Shown piece after piece: positions 49,190-62,700 of a DNA stretch of 64,000 nucleotides. The stretch's first letter is position 1. Each line of letters starts with the position of its first letter. The DNA comes from Sipunculus nudus (lineage: Eukaryota > Annelida > Sipuncula > Golfingiida > Sipunculidae). The notes under the pieces are model-generated. The model ran no database searches. It was not told the DNA's origin and saw only the letters and a program-made list of their open reading frames with translations. The position numbers and the translations under genes are program-made. The stretch is from positions 15,823,979 through 15,887,978 of the forward strand of contig CM049321.1 of the NCBI GenBank assembly GCA_026874595.1, given 5' to 3'.

Positions 49190-50806
49190 CATGATTTCCA
49201 CATAAACACAGCGATACTTCAAGGATGTACATGACACATTGCATGTTCCTCAGTTCGCCATGTTTCTTATACGTCAGTAATAAACGTCTCTTCTTTGTAC
49301 ATTAAAATATCTGTTACAATGTGTTACAAAGGACTGTTAATTATCTTCCAATCGGTCAAAATAATATTTCACACTAACTTCGACAACAGTTGCCATACTT
49401 CAGACTGAGTTGCTTGATTACAACTCCTTGACACATGACTGTAAAATTAACACACATGTTTTTTTGGGGTCTATATAAATTTGTCTCTTTGATAAAACGA
49501 CAGTTTGTAAAACATGTTGCGAACCGTATCGACCCCGGGTGTCGATTGATATGTGTATACGTACATATCGAGCTATAGCATAAACTTTCTTTATCCACTT
49601 CAATCTGATTGTGATACAGTGCATCTATATCTTAAGTCACTTAGCCCGAGTCCTCTTTCTGTCCAGAAACCAGATCCTGTGAAGTCGAGACATGGTCATT
49701 TTTCTGATTACTTGTCGTCAGCCACCTACAGTACTCTGACCTGTGACGTCATCGGATTGACTTTAATACTCGAATGACCTGGTTCAATACCACTTTGATG
49801 TGCTAATTTCAAGACGCCGCTAATCTTGTATGGATACAAAGACATAAAACATCGTGTGAGAGCGAGGCAATTCATTTAGGGAAAAATGGATTGTTTGGAG
49901 AGGGTTGTGGGTGTCAGTTCGAAAATCAAATTATTCTCCTTTATTGCTCATTTGTTCCTAGAAAAAAATGTGTTTACGACCAACACAGTAACCTAAAGCC
50001 ACTCTCAGTTCACACCCCTGTAGGGAAGTTCCCAATAACCTTGTCTAAAGTGAGCTCACATGAGGGATTTTTTATTTTTTTCTAAGATTCTGAACTTCTT
50101 GTACCAAATTAAACTACACTTTCGGATGAACACTTCCGCAAAAGACGTTTTTAAGAGGCCCAGGGCACGTCTTCGTGCTGCTGTCACGTGAGTGCGAAAG
50201 GGACGTAACGCCACCGTTCTTCATTGTTGCTTGTTCAAACAGAGCCACGATCATAAACTTACAGAAGTTTTTTGATGCATCCCCTATTTATCATTTTGAC
50301 ATGCTCTTTTTATCCAAACGAAATCCAGCTCATTTCTTGGATCAGACAGTCAAGCTGTTGATTTTGTAAGGTGGACCCAAATAGATACTGACACCGTGTT
50401 TTAAATTACGACATCACTGTTTGATAACCCGCTTTGTCGACTCAATTTCCATATTTAGAAGTTTTTCAGTTTCTTACTAAAACTTCTTCGTTCTAGTTTT
50501 CTGAAGTATAACTTGACAAAATCTTATGTCAGTTAGGACATGGCTGCTACTTTTGCAACACAAAAAGCAACCGTGCGGGATTGAAATTTTGATAATATAA
50601 ATATCCGCAGCTTCCCCGTGTACCAAACCGGTCTCCAGTTTCTGGAAACAAATAAAAAACACATAGGATGATTTTATCGTGATTTCAGCTCTCTTAATAT
50701 GAGAGGTGCTCGCAAGAAAACTTCACGAAATCACACTTTACGACATCACTTATCAGTTTTTGGTACCAAAATAAAGCCACCATGTCGGACGAAGACCGTC
50801 ATAATC
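49190..50806. other. Intergenic / 3' flank of the GPCR gene
   Basis: The receptor's 3' UTR should run leftwards from 50807. TTTATT (AATAAA on the minus strand) occurs near 50070 and 49069, but neither can be chosen with confidence. Small frames here look random. Confidence 0.35.
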
Positions 50807-51083
50807 CTAGGCGTCCTTGGTTGGCGTAAAGTGGAGCTGTTTCTGATGGTCCGATTCGATATTTTTCAATAAGATCTGGTTTTCCTTTTCGGTCAATGTC
50901 GGTCGTATTATCGGGGGTCCTGATTGGCGGCGGTTTCGATTCAGAGATTTCTTGCGCGTGCTCCCTTCGATAGACGTATATGTCGTACTGTTACTGTTGT
51001 ACATTGACGGTTGTCGTAAAGGTCTGTTCAGCTGCAGACAGCAACACGCCTGCTCCATCAGCCAATCACAGCCGCGGAACTTC
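50807..51083 (-). CDS. GPCR gene, terminal exon (C-tail)
   Basis: On the minus strand the acceptor is TGTTTTGCAG and the entry phase is 2, completing an arginine codon. The 92 residues begin KFRGCDWLMEQACCC, helix 8 and a palmitoylation-type cysteine cluster. A Ser/Thr-rich tail follows (YNSNSTTYTSIEGSTRKKS), a plausible GRK/arrestin target, and the stop is at 50807-50809. Confidence 0.8.
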
Positions 51084-54000
51084 CTGCAAAACACATGTTC
51101 AGCTTTAATAAAAAATTCATTCCAACGTAAAAAATGACACCTAGTCTATTTATAGTGCAGGCTTTACATTGTTTTATTTAGCCTCTTCTTTTTTTACCAA
51201 ATTTCAAATATGCAGTCACTATAGAATTGTTGTACCTGTATCTAGCTGTCTCTAATGTATATTGTCTTTTACTTAATATAACACTTACTCACAAGTCAAC
51301 ATTGCTCCTCTTAAGCTGTGTTGCGGTAAATAACTTGAAACAGTTTCTTCAATATATTTAAAGAAACTTTTCGATGAATATTCTGTTTTTGTAACCAAGT
51401 GTTAAAGCACAATATCTTTCGGTATCGCAAGAAAGAGAACTATCAACTACAACCATATTCTTATAACTCAAGCATAGAAAAAGATATTGCCGACAAGAGG
51501 GTCAAAGTATCGACATACAATTTGTCCTAGACATCTAGTCCTCATTGCCGAATTATCAGGGTTGTTTTTATAATTAAATAAACACTGTTCCTGAAGCCCT
51601 CAGCCAATAATAGCTAATTATCCTTTGAAAGTAATCTTCATACACTTGAAGGTTCGGCAGATATATGTGTTCCAGTACCTTAATTGGCTCAGGCGGAACA
51701 CGATCTGGACCCAGACGGGGCGTCAATGTAAATCAGATTATAAACACCAAATCCTCAACCGGCTTGCACTTTACAAGTTTAATATAAGATAAGAACCCGC
51801 CATTCTGGTATCCTTGAAATCCCACACATTTGTTTTTAATTACACTAAAGACTTTCTAATCCATCATCATTCAGGCATTCGCACAAATACCAGACGGCAA
51901 CACAGGCTGATACGGTTACGGACTACCTACTTTGGTTCAATCCGCGAGAGTTTTCAAAGGACATGGAGTCGAATGTTTTTTCGCCTTTTCCTTATCCTTC
52001 ATATCAAATGGTATTTTTTCTAACCGGAAGGGAAATAATTAGTTATAAACTCTTGGGAGGCGAGCAACTCTCATCGCTAAATTAAAATAATATGGTTCCA
52101 TTGCACATAATGGAATAATTGTATTCTGTCCTTGTGAAATAGGTTGAGCTCGACTACGTGCAATGTCATCACCGTTATAAAAGATAAAATGTGTCCTACA
52201 TTTAGAGCACCTAGCGGGTCATGTGACTTATATTTATTTACGTAATGGTTTAAATCCAGCACCTGAAGGACACCACCACTGACATAATTAAGCCAATTGC
52301 CTTCGTGTGTCTACATCCATTGCATGATTCCGTTTCATTATTTGGTAAGAACATCAATTGCTCCCGCAAAATCAAAATCGCTAATTCGCATCCGTATCCG
52401 GTCACGTAACTGCAATTTTATATTACGTAAAAAGGGATGTATAATTTTGTCCCATCATTGACGTGCAGCGTTCCTTTCACTTCAGAGACATTTTTATAAT
52501 ATCTATCCTAAATTCATTGTAAATTAAAGATTTTCATTTTGCCCCCATAACCTTCATAACGGCTCTTCTTTGGTTTATTTTTACTTCTCGCGGTCTGTTT
52601 TACTTTGCTGTTATATATTTTGTTAATTTGCGTAAAGTCCATATTCACTTCTTATGTGACATAGTTGTATTTGAACACCTTCTTTTATGTGACTTTATTT
52701 GCATATATTAAAAGTGGTTGCAATTGTCATCATTCTTTTCATCCTTTATCAATAAAGTTAGATAAAAAGAGGCATACATGTGGTCTATCTTGCAGATACG
52801 AACTGCATAAAAAAACTCTAACTAATCTCAAGAATGATAAATAATAATTCCATAGTTGTCGAGGAAGAGAAAGAAAATCTTTATTTAACTTCGTAATTTC
52901 AAGTCGACGACAGTTTTCAATTTCCAGGTTTAAAATATTATTAATCTGAAAGGGGAATGCTTAAAACGGCAAATGACTCATTTTCAAAGTTATTAGAAAT
53001 AAGTAAAAGTTCTTCTGTTCCTGGTCACATTTTACTGTATCAGATTATCATCATCTTACTTGATCAAGCAGATATGATTATTTTTTTTCTTAAAATAATA
53101 TATAAACTTATTTATTTAACAGGGATTACACAACCAGTTATAAATAACTAATGGACGGCACTCTCCATGGCTCAGATGGTGGCTTTCGGTAGTCTGCGAG
53201 GTAGGGAGAAACCGGAGAACCCGGAAAAACACCGGCCTTGGCCGGGCCACCCACTAACACTCATTCTCACTGCTACGCCGGAGATCGAACCAAGATCGCC
53301 AGTTGAAAGAGCCGAGCGTTTTACTCCTGAACCATCCAGGCCCCAGATGAGTGATACAATTATGGAGGACCAGATCGACGCTATATCAATGAATGAACTA
53401 TTGTTTTTATTAGTGTTGTCGTTGAAAACTTGTATAATACCTCATAATCAACACAGTTAATGAAAAAATTTTTAAAAAATGTGTAACGGTCACGTGATTA
53501 GATCACGTGTTTTATACGTCACTCACCTGAGGTGACGACATATCCGGGTACTGAAGATACCGTAAATGACTGGATTAGCGAGGCTGTTGAGCCAAGCGAG
53601 GCACTGGACGACGATGTGTACGATCTGCGGGCTCCCCCTTGCCGGGCCGTATACTGTCAGTAGATTAAAAATGAAGAAGGGGCTCCAACACACAATAAAC
53701 GCTGAAAGATAACAGAATATAAATTATTGTTTATATTCTTTTTGGGTCTGTTTGAATATATCTGATGTTTTTCATCAAGTACGTAACATCTCTCGTTCTC
53801 TATTTCTGTCTCTCTTTCTGTCTCTTTTATCCGTCTCTCTGATCTTCTCTGTCTCTTTCTCTGTCTGTCTCTCTCTCTGTCAGATTCAGTCTCACTCTGT
53901 CTCTGTCTCTCTCTGTCTCTGTATGTCTCTCTCTCTGTCAGTTTCCATCTGTCTCCGTCTCTCTCTCTCTCTCTCTGTCTTTCCCTCTGTCTCTCCCTGT

Positions 54001-55758
54001 CTCTCCTTGTCTGTCTCTTCCTCTTTCTGTCTGTCCGTATCTGTCTGTCTGTCTGTCTCTCTCTCTCATGGAAGTTTTTCCAACAACAATATCTAGCTTC
54101 ATTGACAGCCTTCAGTATTCCGTCTTGTTCATAAAAATATCTTTTTTTTGGTGCCCGCATTGATTTTAAGGTATATTCTGTGGTTGGCTTTATATTCGCG
54201 AGGCTGAAATTTCACGATTTATTCATTTTGAACGTTTCATGAGGGTTTCATTGCACCAGAAAATATCAGCAGGACCTGTATTGAAATAAAATTTAGAAAA
54301 AAAACCTACCAAACCTTACTGATTACTGGCTCAGTCATGAAATAACGACTTTTATAACAGTCACTATTGTATCACATATATATGTATCACAACCTGTGAG
54401 TATGGCTAATGCATGGGCCAGTTTCGAAAACCGGCACAGCTAAGGTTGCTGATCAGGTTGTTTTCAGAGGTCACCTTATTTGATGGCGCATCTTAATCCT
54501 AAAGGTTTCATATTCGCGATTATTTAACATTCGGGGACATCGTGAAATAAAAACCCACGCTAATAAAAAGGCAACCACAGTAATTACTTTTTACTTTAAA
54601 AAAAAAAAAATACTGGACATTTGAAACGACCATGACCTACCTATCACTATAAGCAGCGTCATCTTGGTGGTTCTGATCTTGGCCTGGGGTATGACCCCCC
54701 GCGAACTGGATGAACAGTCCGACACACATTGTTTTTTGCTGTCTCGGCACGTCCCTGTAGTATAATACACTTTAATTTTTACATGCAAGATTTAACGTGT
54801 CCGGTGTTATGTCAAAAAAAGTCATGTATAACATGTACAATTTTAAAATGAACAAGAGTAGGAATCTGGAGTTAGGGAATCGTGAATAAATAGATAACTA
54901 CAAAAAACTGGAAATCTGCATTCTAAAGAATGCCCGCCTCCGCCCGTTGGTGTTCCCTATTGTGGGATTCTCCCAAAGCTGCGATTGCATATACTCATTC
55001 GGCCCATATTCCCAGGTACATTCGTGCATAAGGAATTGTACATTTGTGTATATTCCGTGATGACGATCCTGAATCAAGGTCATGTGCCGGATCCACACCA
55101 AAACCTAATAGATTCACCATTGGTCCATTCCCGAAATGCCGGAAAAATTTTTTGAGATTCCGTTCAATTTTCCTGAGTCGCATTGTGAAGAAACACATAC
55201 ACGAACTGGGATGTACGCATAACCTGCTGGCGGAAGCAATAAATTGGAGAATGATATTAAGTTAATAAAGCATGTATGTACCCTAGAGACAGAAAGAGGA
55301 TCTACCTGAAAGAAGGTTTAATTTAAAGACTGAATGGAACCAGTTTTACATTCAATTCAAACATACAATGCTGTAAATTTGTAGTTCACAGTGAATATTG
55401 AGGGGTGCAGCCAAGGGGTGATGATAAACTTTCCAGGCACTATATATCTACAAGGAAAGTGTACACACATATATTGGTCATTTTTACATACAGATTCATT
55501 ACTATACATTTCATTGAAAAAAAAGAAAGGGAGGAATTTATCCCGGGACCGTAATTTCCATTTTTAAATGAGAAAAAAACTGTTGATAATGATTAAGATA
55601 ATGATGAAAATTATTGTAATAACTGACTTTTCTACCCATTCTCATTTTTGTTTAAGTTATGTTATATCTTCAGCTGCCTCACACTAACGTGTAAATTTAC
55701 TTACAAGTGTATGCATGCTTTACTTATATATATATAATTATATATATATATATAAATT

Positions 55759-55820
<62 letters not shown>

Positions 55821-56665
55821 GAGTGTGATCCATCCCCTTAGGTCAATCCTGGCCACACCCCAGATAACCTCAATTTCATCAAATTTTTATTAATAGTGAA
55901 GAGAGATATTCTCTCTAACATTCAACGTCCATTTGAATATACTGTAATGTACATGATATCATGTTTAAAAATAGTGTATTATTATTCTTTATTATTTTTT
56001 GCTATGCAGACAAAGATGAATATCATGCCGCATAACATTGTACAGACGAACTGAACATAAATAAACAATTTGATAATATGAAATTTATTTGAAAATAATA
56101 AATATCAGTTCCTATATATACACTCATGTTTGTATTTGTTTATTCATGTCTGGACATTGAACATTAAAGACACAATATATACGAAGATCTCATAACCTGA
56201 AGCATTTATGTAATCCTGAATCTTTGACTCTTAATAGACTGACATTAATTGTTACGGAACCTAATATCAATTAGTCGTGGCGAGCATAAATTTGGTATGG
56301 AGATAAAAAAATCAGATTCTGTAACACTAGGCAGCGTGAAATGTCTAGGAGAATGAATAAAGAAGTCAGGGTTTTTTTTGTTAACAAATGATTATAATTT
56401 ATTCTTAAAACAACCGTTACATTACAATACACAAAATAAATACAATTACACAGCATAACAAAAGTATAACAGTAAATCAATACATTTACACAGTATAATA
56501 AATAAAGTGTACAGTACCTGGATACCACCACTGTCACAGTGACAATCCTTTAAAATGTATAATCCAGATGAAAAGTTCACATAAATCTTCTTAGAGAATA
56601 ATAGTCCAATTCAATCACAAAATCAATCTCACCGTCCTTTCGGAATTTCACTTAATGTAATACTA

Positions 56666-56726
<61 letters not shown>

Positions 56727-59700
56727 TTAAATGGCCTTTGCTATTTGCTTTCGGATCCGGAGGGGACGCCTTCGGCGCGCGGCCCGAGCTGAGCTGCAAT
56801 ATCTCTCCTTTCATCTAATTTCCCAATTTTCGTGATTAATTTTCGTTTTGTATATTTCTTTTTATTAATTAGCCATTAGATTTTATTTAAGTTATCTTCA
56901 GTTTATTGCTTTCAAATTTATTAGTTGAGGATTAGGATATTAATGAACAGCTGCAGAACAACTGCAGAGCACAAGACCCTGGTTGGGGTCGACCGTGAAC
57001 AATCTCACGGATCTCTGGTGATACCGGTACTCGAACTCGCGATCTGTGCTCTTAGGAGTCTTGTGTACTATCGAGACCACGGACACCGGTAAAATGCAAA
57101 GTTTAAGGCAAAAAATAAATAATAAAAGGTAATGGTTCTCAGGCACCGCCCGCGTCAATTTTTACTCCCCGCATCAAAATGTTAAATTTTGATTTTCATC
57201 TTTTTTCTTATTTTGATAAGATTTCCTTTGTTATGTAGTGCTTTCACCTGTTTAGCAAAAAATTCTGTTATTTTCAAGCTTTTGCCTTACCATATGACAT
57301 TTTTATCAAAACATACAAAAAAGGTAAAAAATAAAATATCGCCCGGCCGTGCTGATTTCTGGAAAAAGGTGCCTAAGAACCAAACCTTATATTTTGGCCT
57401 AAAATATGACTTCATCATATCAGTTTTTTCACTCCGAGCATTACATTTAAAAGATAATATTATGCAAGTTATAAACGTAAATGTGCCTTTGCGCCATTGA
57501 TTTTAACATGTTGTAAAATATTGAAATTTAATATACTAATTTTGAAGAAATATAAATGGTAAATATTGAACCTCTCTACAGTTTGAGTACATAAAGCAAA
57601 GACATAGGAGAACAGTTTTCAGAAACAGGAAATCCTCTTTTTGTAAAAATTGCCTCAAAACGTCCTCTATACATTGCATATTAAAAAAAAATCCAAATAT
57701 ATAGGAGGGGGATACCCCCTGCCATACCCTCCCCATGTACCTGTAAGTAACTTTAATAAAACCATGTTTCATAATTAAAAATTTAATAAAAATAACATGT
57801 TTTCATACACTAAAATATATAACTTATAGTAATAATAATAATAGTAATAATAATAAAAATAATAAGATATACATACATATACACGTATATATAACAGTTT
57901 TCATAGTACCCATACATGCATTTAAGCACCCCTCCTCATACCTTCCCCATGTACTTGTAACTTACCTTAATGAAACCATGGTTCATTATTGTAAATTTAA
58001 AAAAAAAAAACATGTTTTTATACACTAAAATATATAACGTGTAGTAATAACAATAGTAATAATAATAATAATAATAATATATACATACAAATACACGTAT
58101 ATATAACAGTTTTCATAGTACCCATACATGCATGGCCCCCTCCCCTCCCTCAATCCTGGCTACGCTCCTGTCATAGAGCGCCGCCAGTCCAGAAAGTTCC
58201 GGATCAGCATGAGCGCTGTGTTTCTACACGCCAGACCCTACACGTTGGCCGGCCCGGCTCGCGCGTCTCTCGACAATGCTAGCGCTACACAGACACATGC
58301 AAGACTGCTGCATACTATAAAAGAAAATCTATAACATAATTAAAACTCAAAATGAGTTAAAAACTGACCTTTGGCATTCTGACCTCTGACACTTCTGACG
58401 CTCTGCTTGGGGACTACGGATTTCCGGCAGATTATCACAATAATGACGACGTAGGACAAAGCAATTATAAGCGTAGGAATAAAAAAGACGACAACCGCAA
58501 CCAGGGTAAGGTAAAGCTGAAAAATGAAGTAACCATTACGTAGTATGGACATGTGACCTCATTAGAACCAATCAATAGAAAGAAAGCCTGGTTACAGCCA
58601 CTTGCAAAGTCAGGTGGCAACTGTATATAGATTTATATATATATATATAATCACTAGTCCTATAATAACGCAAATAGCTGATTTAAAGGTATGTTTAATT
58701 ATTGTTTATGACACAGGTTGGCAATGTTATGCCCTTTAAATATTGCATTTAGCTGAAAATGAGTTTTTTTATGCTTGCTGTAATAAGTTAACCGAGTAAG
58801 ATTATCTTAACAGTTCATCATATTCACAGAATTTTTTTAAGAGAAAGACAAACTGTTCATAGTGTTCAAATGTTTATTGTTAAAAGGTGTTAAAGAAAAC
58901 ACACATTTACATATAATAAATATATAAACCTACCTGAGAATTAAGTATTTATGCACCGCTAGAGGGCACGGTTAACTCCGACTCATGGCATGGCTAATTA
59001 GTTTAATTAATTTTTAATTACCTTCCAGTTATAAATCCTCAGGTAGCATTGCGTCGTGCCGAATTTCTCACCCACCGTGGACAGGGCAAGGACGGGTGCA
59101 GCTGAGAGCGCCGCAAACAACCAGGCCAGAGCTATGAGTATCTTTGCCCGGGTACCTACAAAGAAAATAGTCCTTGTATGTATAAACGTTCCCAGACACT
59201 ATAAGTAGTGATCAGGGCTGTCTATTTTGGCATCTATTCCCTTCAGAATCCATCAGGATAGAACATATATGAAAATAAACAGTACTCGATCCGTGCGAGT
59301 ACAAATCGTTCGAAATACAGCAGTTTTATATAATTTACCCCAAACATTCCTGTATCAACCTGGGGGAAAAATAACTTATTATACTACCAGATGTCAGTGT
59401 GAATAGTAGTTTACTTCCAGGAAACAGAAGTACAGTCTGAGCAATAAGACTCAACATCTTTATATTGATAATCAGTTTCAAGAGTCCAAGCACATTTGGA
59501 ATTCTGTTATTAACCAAAATCCTCATATTTTTCGACCGGTAAATTTACAAACAAGAAAGCTCATTTTTTTTTAAATTTTTTTTGCCCCAGAGTCCACAGA
59601 ACGGTATTTCTTTTGGTCTGGCCTATAAGCAATTACATTGCGTTCAGATGGGTAGAAATTTATAAGGGCAAAGCCGCAACTTTTGGGAAGTTACTCCGTG

Positions 59701-62700
59701 TATATAGTGTCTTTAATATGTACAACGTTTATGTTGTTTTAAAGTGTTTTTTTTTATGAATATACACTCAGCAGTCACATGTTAATGTTTATAGCAAAAA
59801 ATTCTCACGTTTCTCATCAAGGAAACCTACTAGGATAGACTCTAGGCATCCCATCGAAAGATATGAAAAGAAACAAGAGATCACACTTGATATCAGTTTC
59901 CGGATGATTAAATCTGTCATCGGAGGGCGTCAGTCGCGGCGTAATGGTCAGACAAAGATATTATCTGACGCAGAAGCACGTGACGTAACTATTGATGTGA
60001 CGTCACATGAATTATTCCTGACTTGTCGTGGTTGTACAAACACAAGGTCGCGCCCTTGCCAATGCCAGACATGACCTTTCGTGCTGCAGTTATATTAAAT
60101 TACCGTTACAGGGTGACAGACTTCCCCGTGGTGTGCTTACCGATGGCAGATAATGGAGTCTGTCGTTTCTGTCTCGTCCCGGTGTGTCCGTTCGTTGTTC
60201 TTATCAGTGTCCTCTGGGAAAATAGTCGACATTAGTCCTGACCGCTCCTTATTGGTGCAGACTTGCGACCAGCTCCATGCCGCCCTGCATCGACGCCCCC
60301 TCCCCCCCCCCCCCCAATCCTATTTAATTGTAAAATAATGTAATATTAAGGGGAAACCTTTCCAGACACTAAATATCTGCAAAGGAAATTAAAGGAGGAA
60401 AGTCATTTTAAAACATACATGTATGTGTGTCTCTATGTGTGTGTGTTTTTGTGCATTTTTTGCCAGCAGATATATGCTGCTGCATCCCGGCACCCCCTTC
60501 CATAAATCCTAACTACCCCCCTGCCAAAAATAGTAACAACATCCTAATATATAACATTGCTGAACGGAATTAGAAACACCCGGACAGCACGGGTACGAAG
60601 AAACCCTCACATGACCTCATTTAGGCGAGCGACGCGCACACTGCGCAGAATCGGACTCACGAGATTACGATTGTGCTGGTTGGGGATTGTCGATATAGAA
60701 ATCCAATGCTCCCAATGAGCTGAGGGTTCTTAATACATCAGCATCGAAGATATGAATGTAGTGTAGAGTGTTACGTAGTCCCATTAAACATGTTTGATGA
60801 GACAAACCAGACTTCTTGTGACAGTTATACGACAGTCACGGATCCCCACCTGTCACCTCCTAAATTTAAATGACATATGTATGTATAAGCTTCGACTTTC
60901 TATGTCAAATGGTTACTAGAAACGTTGCTTAACTGAAAAATGCTGCGTCACTTATCATTTATGTTTCCGCATGAAATAATTAAAAACGGAACCAGATATT
61001 TGAATAGGCTTTTAATCCAGTTATCTTTTTCCTCCATTGGCGATCTGAAAATAAATGGACTTTTTTCATCCTTTGACCTTGAAATTGAGCCAAGGTCATT
61101 AACCGAACCATAATAAGGTATATTTTGAGTATGCATCAATGAAAAAAAGGTGCGAGAATAATTATAATAATAAAAAGAAAAAGAAGAATGCCAAAATCAA
61201 ATATATCCACCATTCGATTTTGTGGTAAGACTTCATGTAACAAGTAATATTTTATAAATGTAAACAGAAGGTGTTTCCTTTAAAAGTGATAAAGTTCGAC
61301 TTTAAAGTTTGACAGCTGAGACAAGTTGTTAAGGCAATCACAACAGTTGGAAGAGGCGCATTGTGAGTTAAAGGAAGGGTGGTGTAAACGCAGTAACCAT
61401 ACACTGCTTTCCAAAACTGACGAGTGCAGCGCCAATCACACAGAAGGAAATAAAGTAAGGCACCTTTCACTGACAGCTGGTTGGATTTTTCCGTGCAGCA
61501 GCCGCCTGCCAAAAGCAATGCAAAACGGGCAAAACAACCTTACTGTAACGAATATATTCATATTTCCTATGTTCTCACTTTGTAGAAATATAATGAATAT
61601 TTGTAAAGATTTGTGAAGAGAGGTTTCATACCCCAGGACCCCCTCTGGATCCGGTCCTGAACGATGAACGTTCAATATTCAATCTACAAAGGAAACGCCA
61701 AGATTACGTAAAAGTAAGTAATTAACTTTATAACTTTACGTAAATCTGTCATAAACATTAATCAGGTAAAATATCAACTAATTTCCCTCGTGGTGTCATG
61801 ACACGAAACTAATAAATGAATATGTCGTTTGATACGATCACTCCATTGTTCCCTGTGGGAATACCAGGGACAACAGCCGTAGTTTCTCTCACTACTGAGA
61901 CAGCTGGGACCTCGAAGGGGATAAATCAGTTGAAACGTTGCCACGCCCTCGGAACTAGAGGTGGCAAGATATAATCATTGGTTAATCTCAAATGAAGAAC
62001 CCCTCAAGACCATACAACAGGAACTAATCTGAGAAAATGTAATTACTGCCTCATGCCTCGGTACCTGCCGATTTTGAAGTTAATAAACCGGAGCGGATTA
62101 GTGTTACATCGATGCACTATCAATGACCCTTAACAGCTCCTGGGAAGGGAGGGTGGTGGGGGGGGGGGGGGAGATTTTGGGAAACTACTGCAAATAAGAT
62201 AACTTCTCGCAGCTGTGGATGTTTACCCCAGTATTAGAAGCAGTTAATGTAAACAATTTGGTTATTTTAGATAAGTTAAAAGGATATAGTCTCGGATTTC
62301 TGTTTAAAAGGGCTCAATGCATTCGATTAAACATTAAACTTCTTATCTTGAAATCAACGCATAGAGTAATGACTGAGTTAAGGTGCATGAGAATAAGAGG
62401 GAAACTGAATTTTAGAATAATGGATATAATTAAGTATTTCTTGCTTCTGGTTTGTGAAATATATGCGAAAAAATCAAAACAATGTGTTCCAAATCTGCAT
62501 GTAAATAATGAAAAAGGTTTCATTTTCTATACCCTAACGTTCTCTTTATTTAAACTTTCATTATTAAATGTAAAAGGAACTAATTTTTAAACGTATTAAA
62601 TTCAATCTCCAAACTTGTGTGTTTGAAAATATTTCTCTTTTTCCCAACTATTTACTTTTAATGAAACAGTATTGAAAATGCAAATCATAATGTATAACAG

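Larger units (their letters stand above)
54755..58368. other. GPCR intron, rich in repeats
   Basis: It contains TA tracts (55727-55817 and 56671-56723), an LTR-like fragment (56250-56630), a SINE fragment (56944-57092), a MITE (57102-57402) and a ~216-bp tandem duplication (57700-58135). No additional exon is recognised. Confidence 0.6.

Noticed and set aside
53657-54160. 167-residue minus-strand frame rich in RERQR repeats, and its plus-strand SLSLS counterpart
   Set aside because: It lies over the CT/GA microsatellite, and the true GPCR exon uses another frame at its left end.
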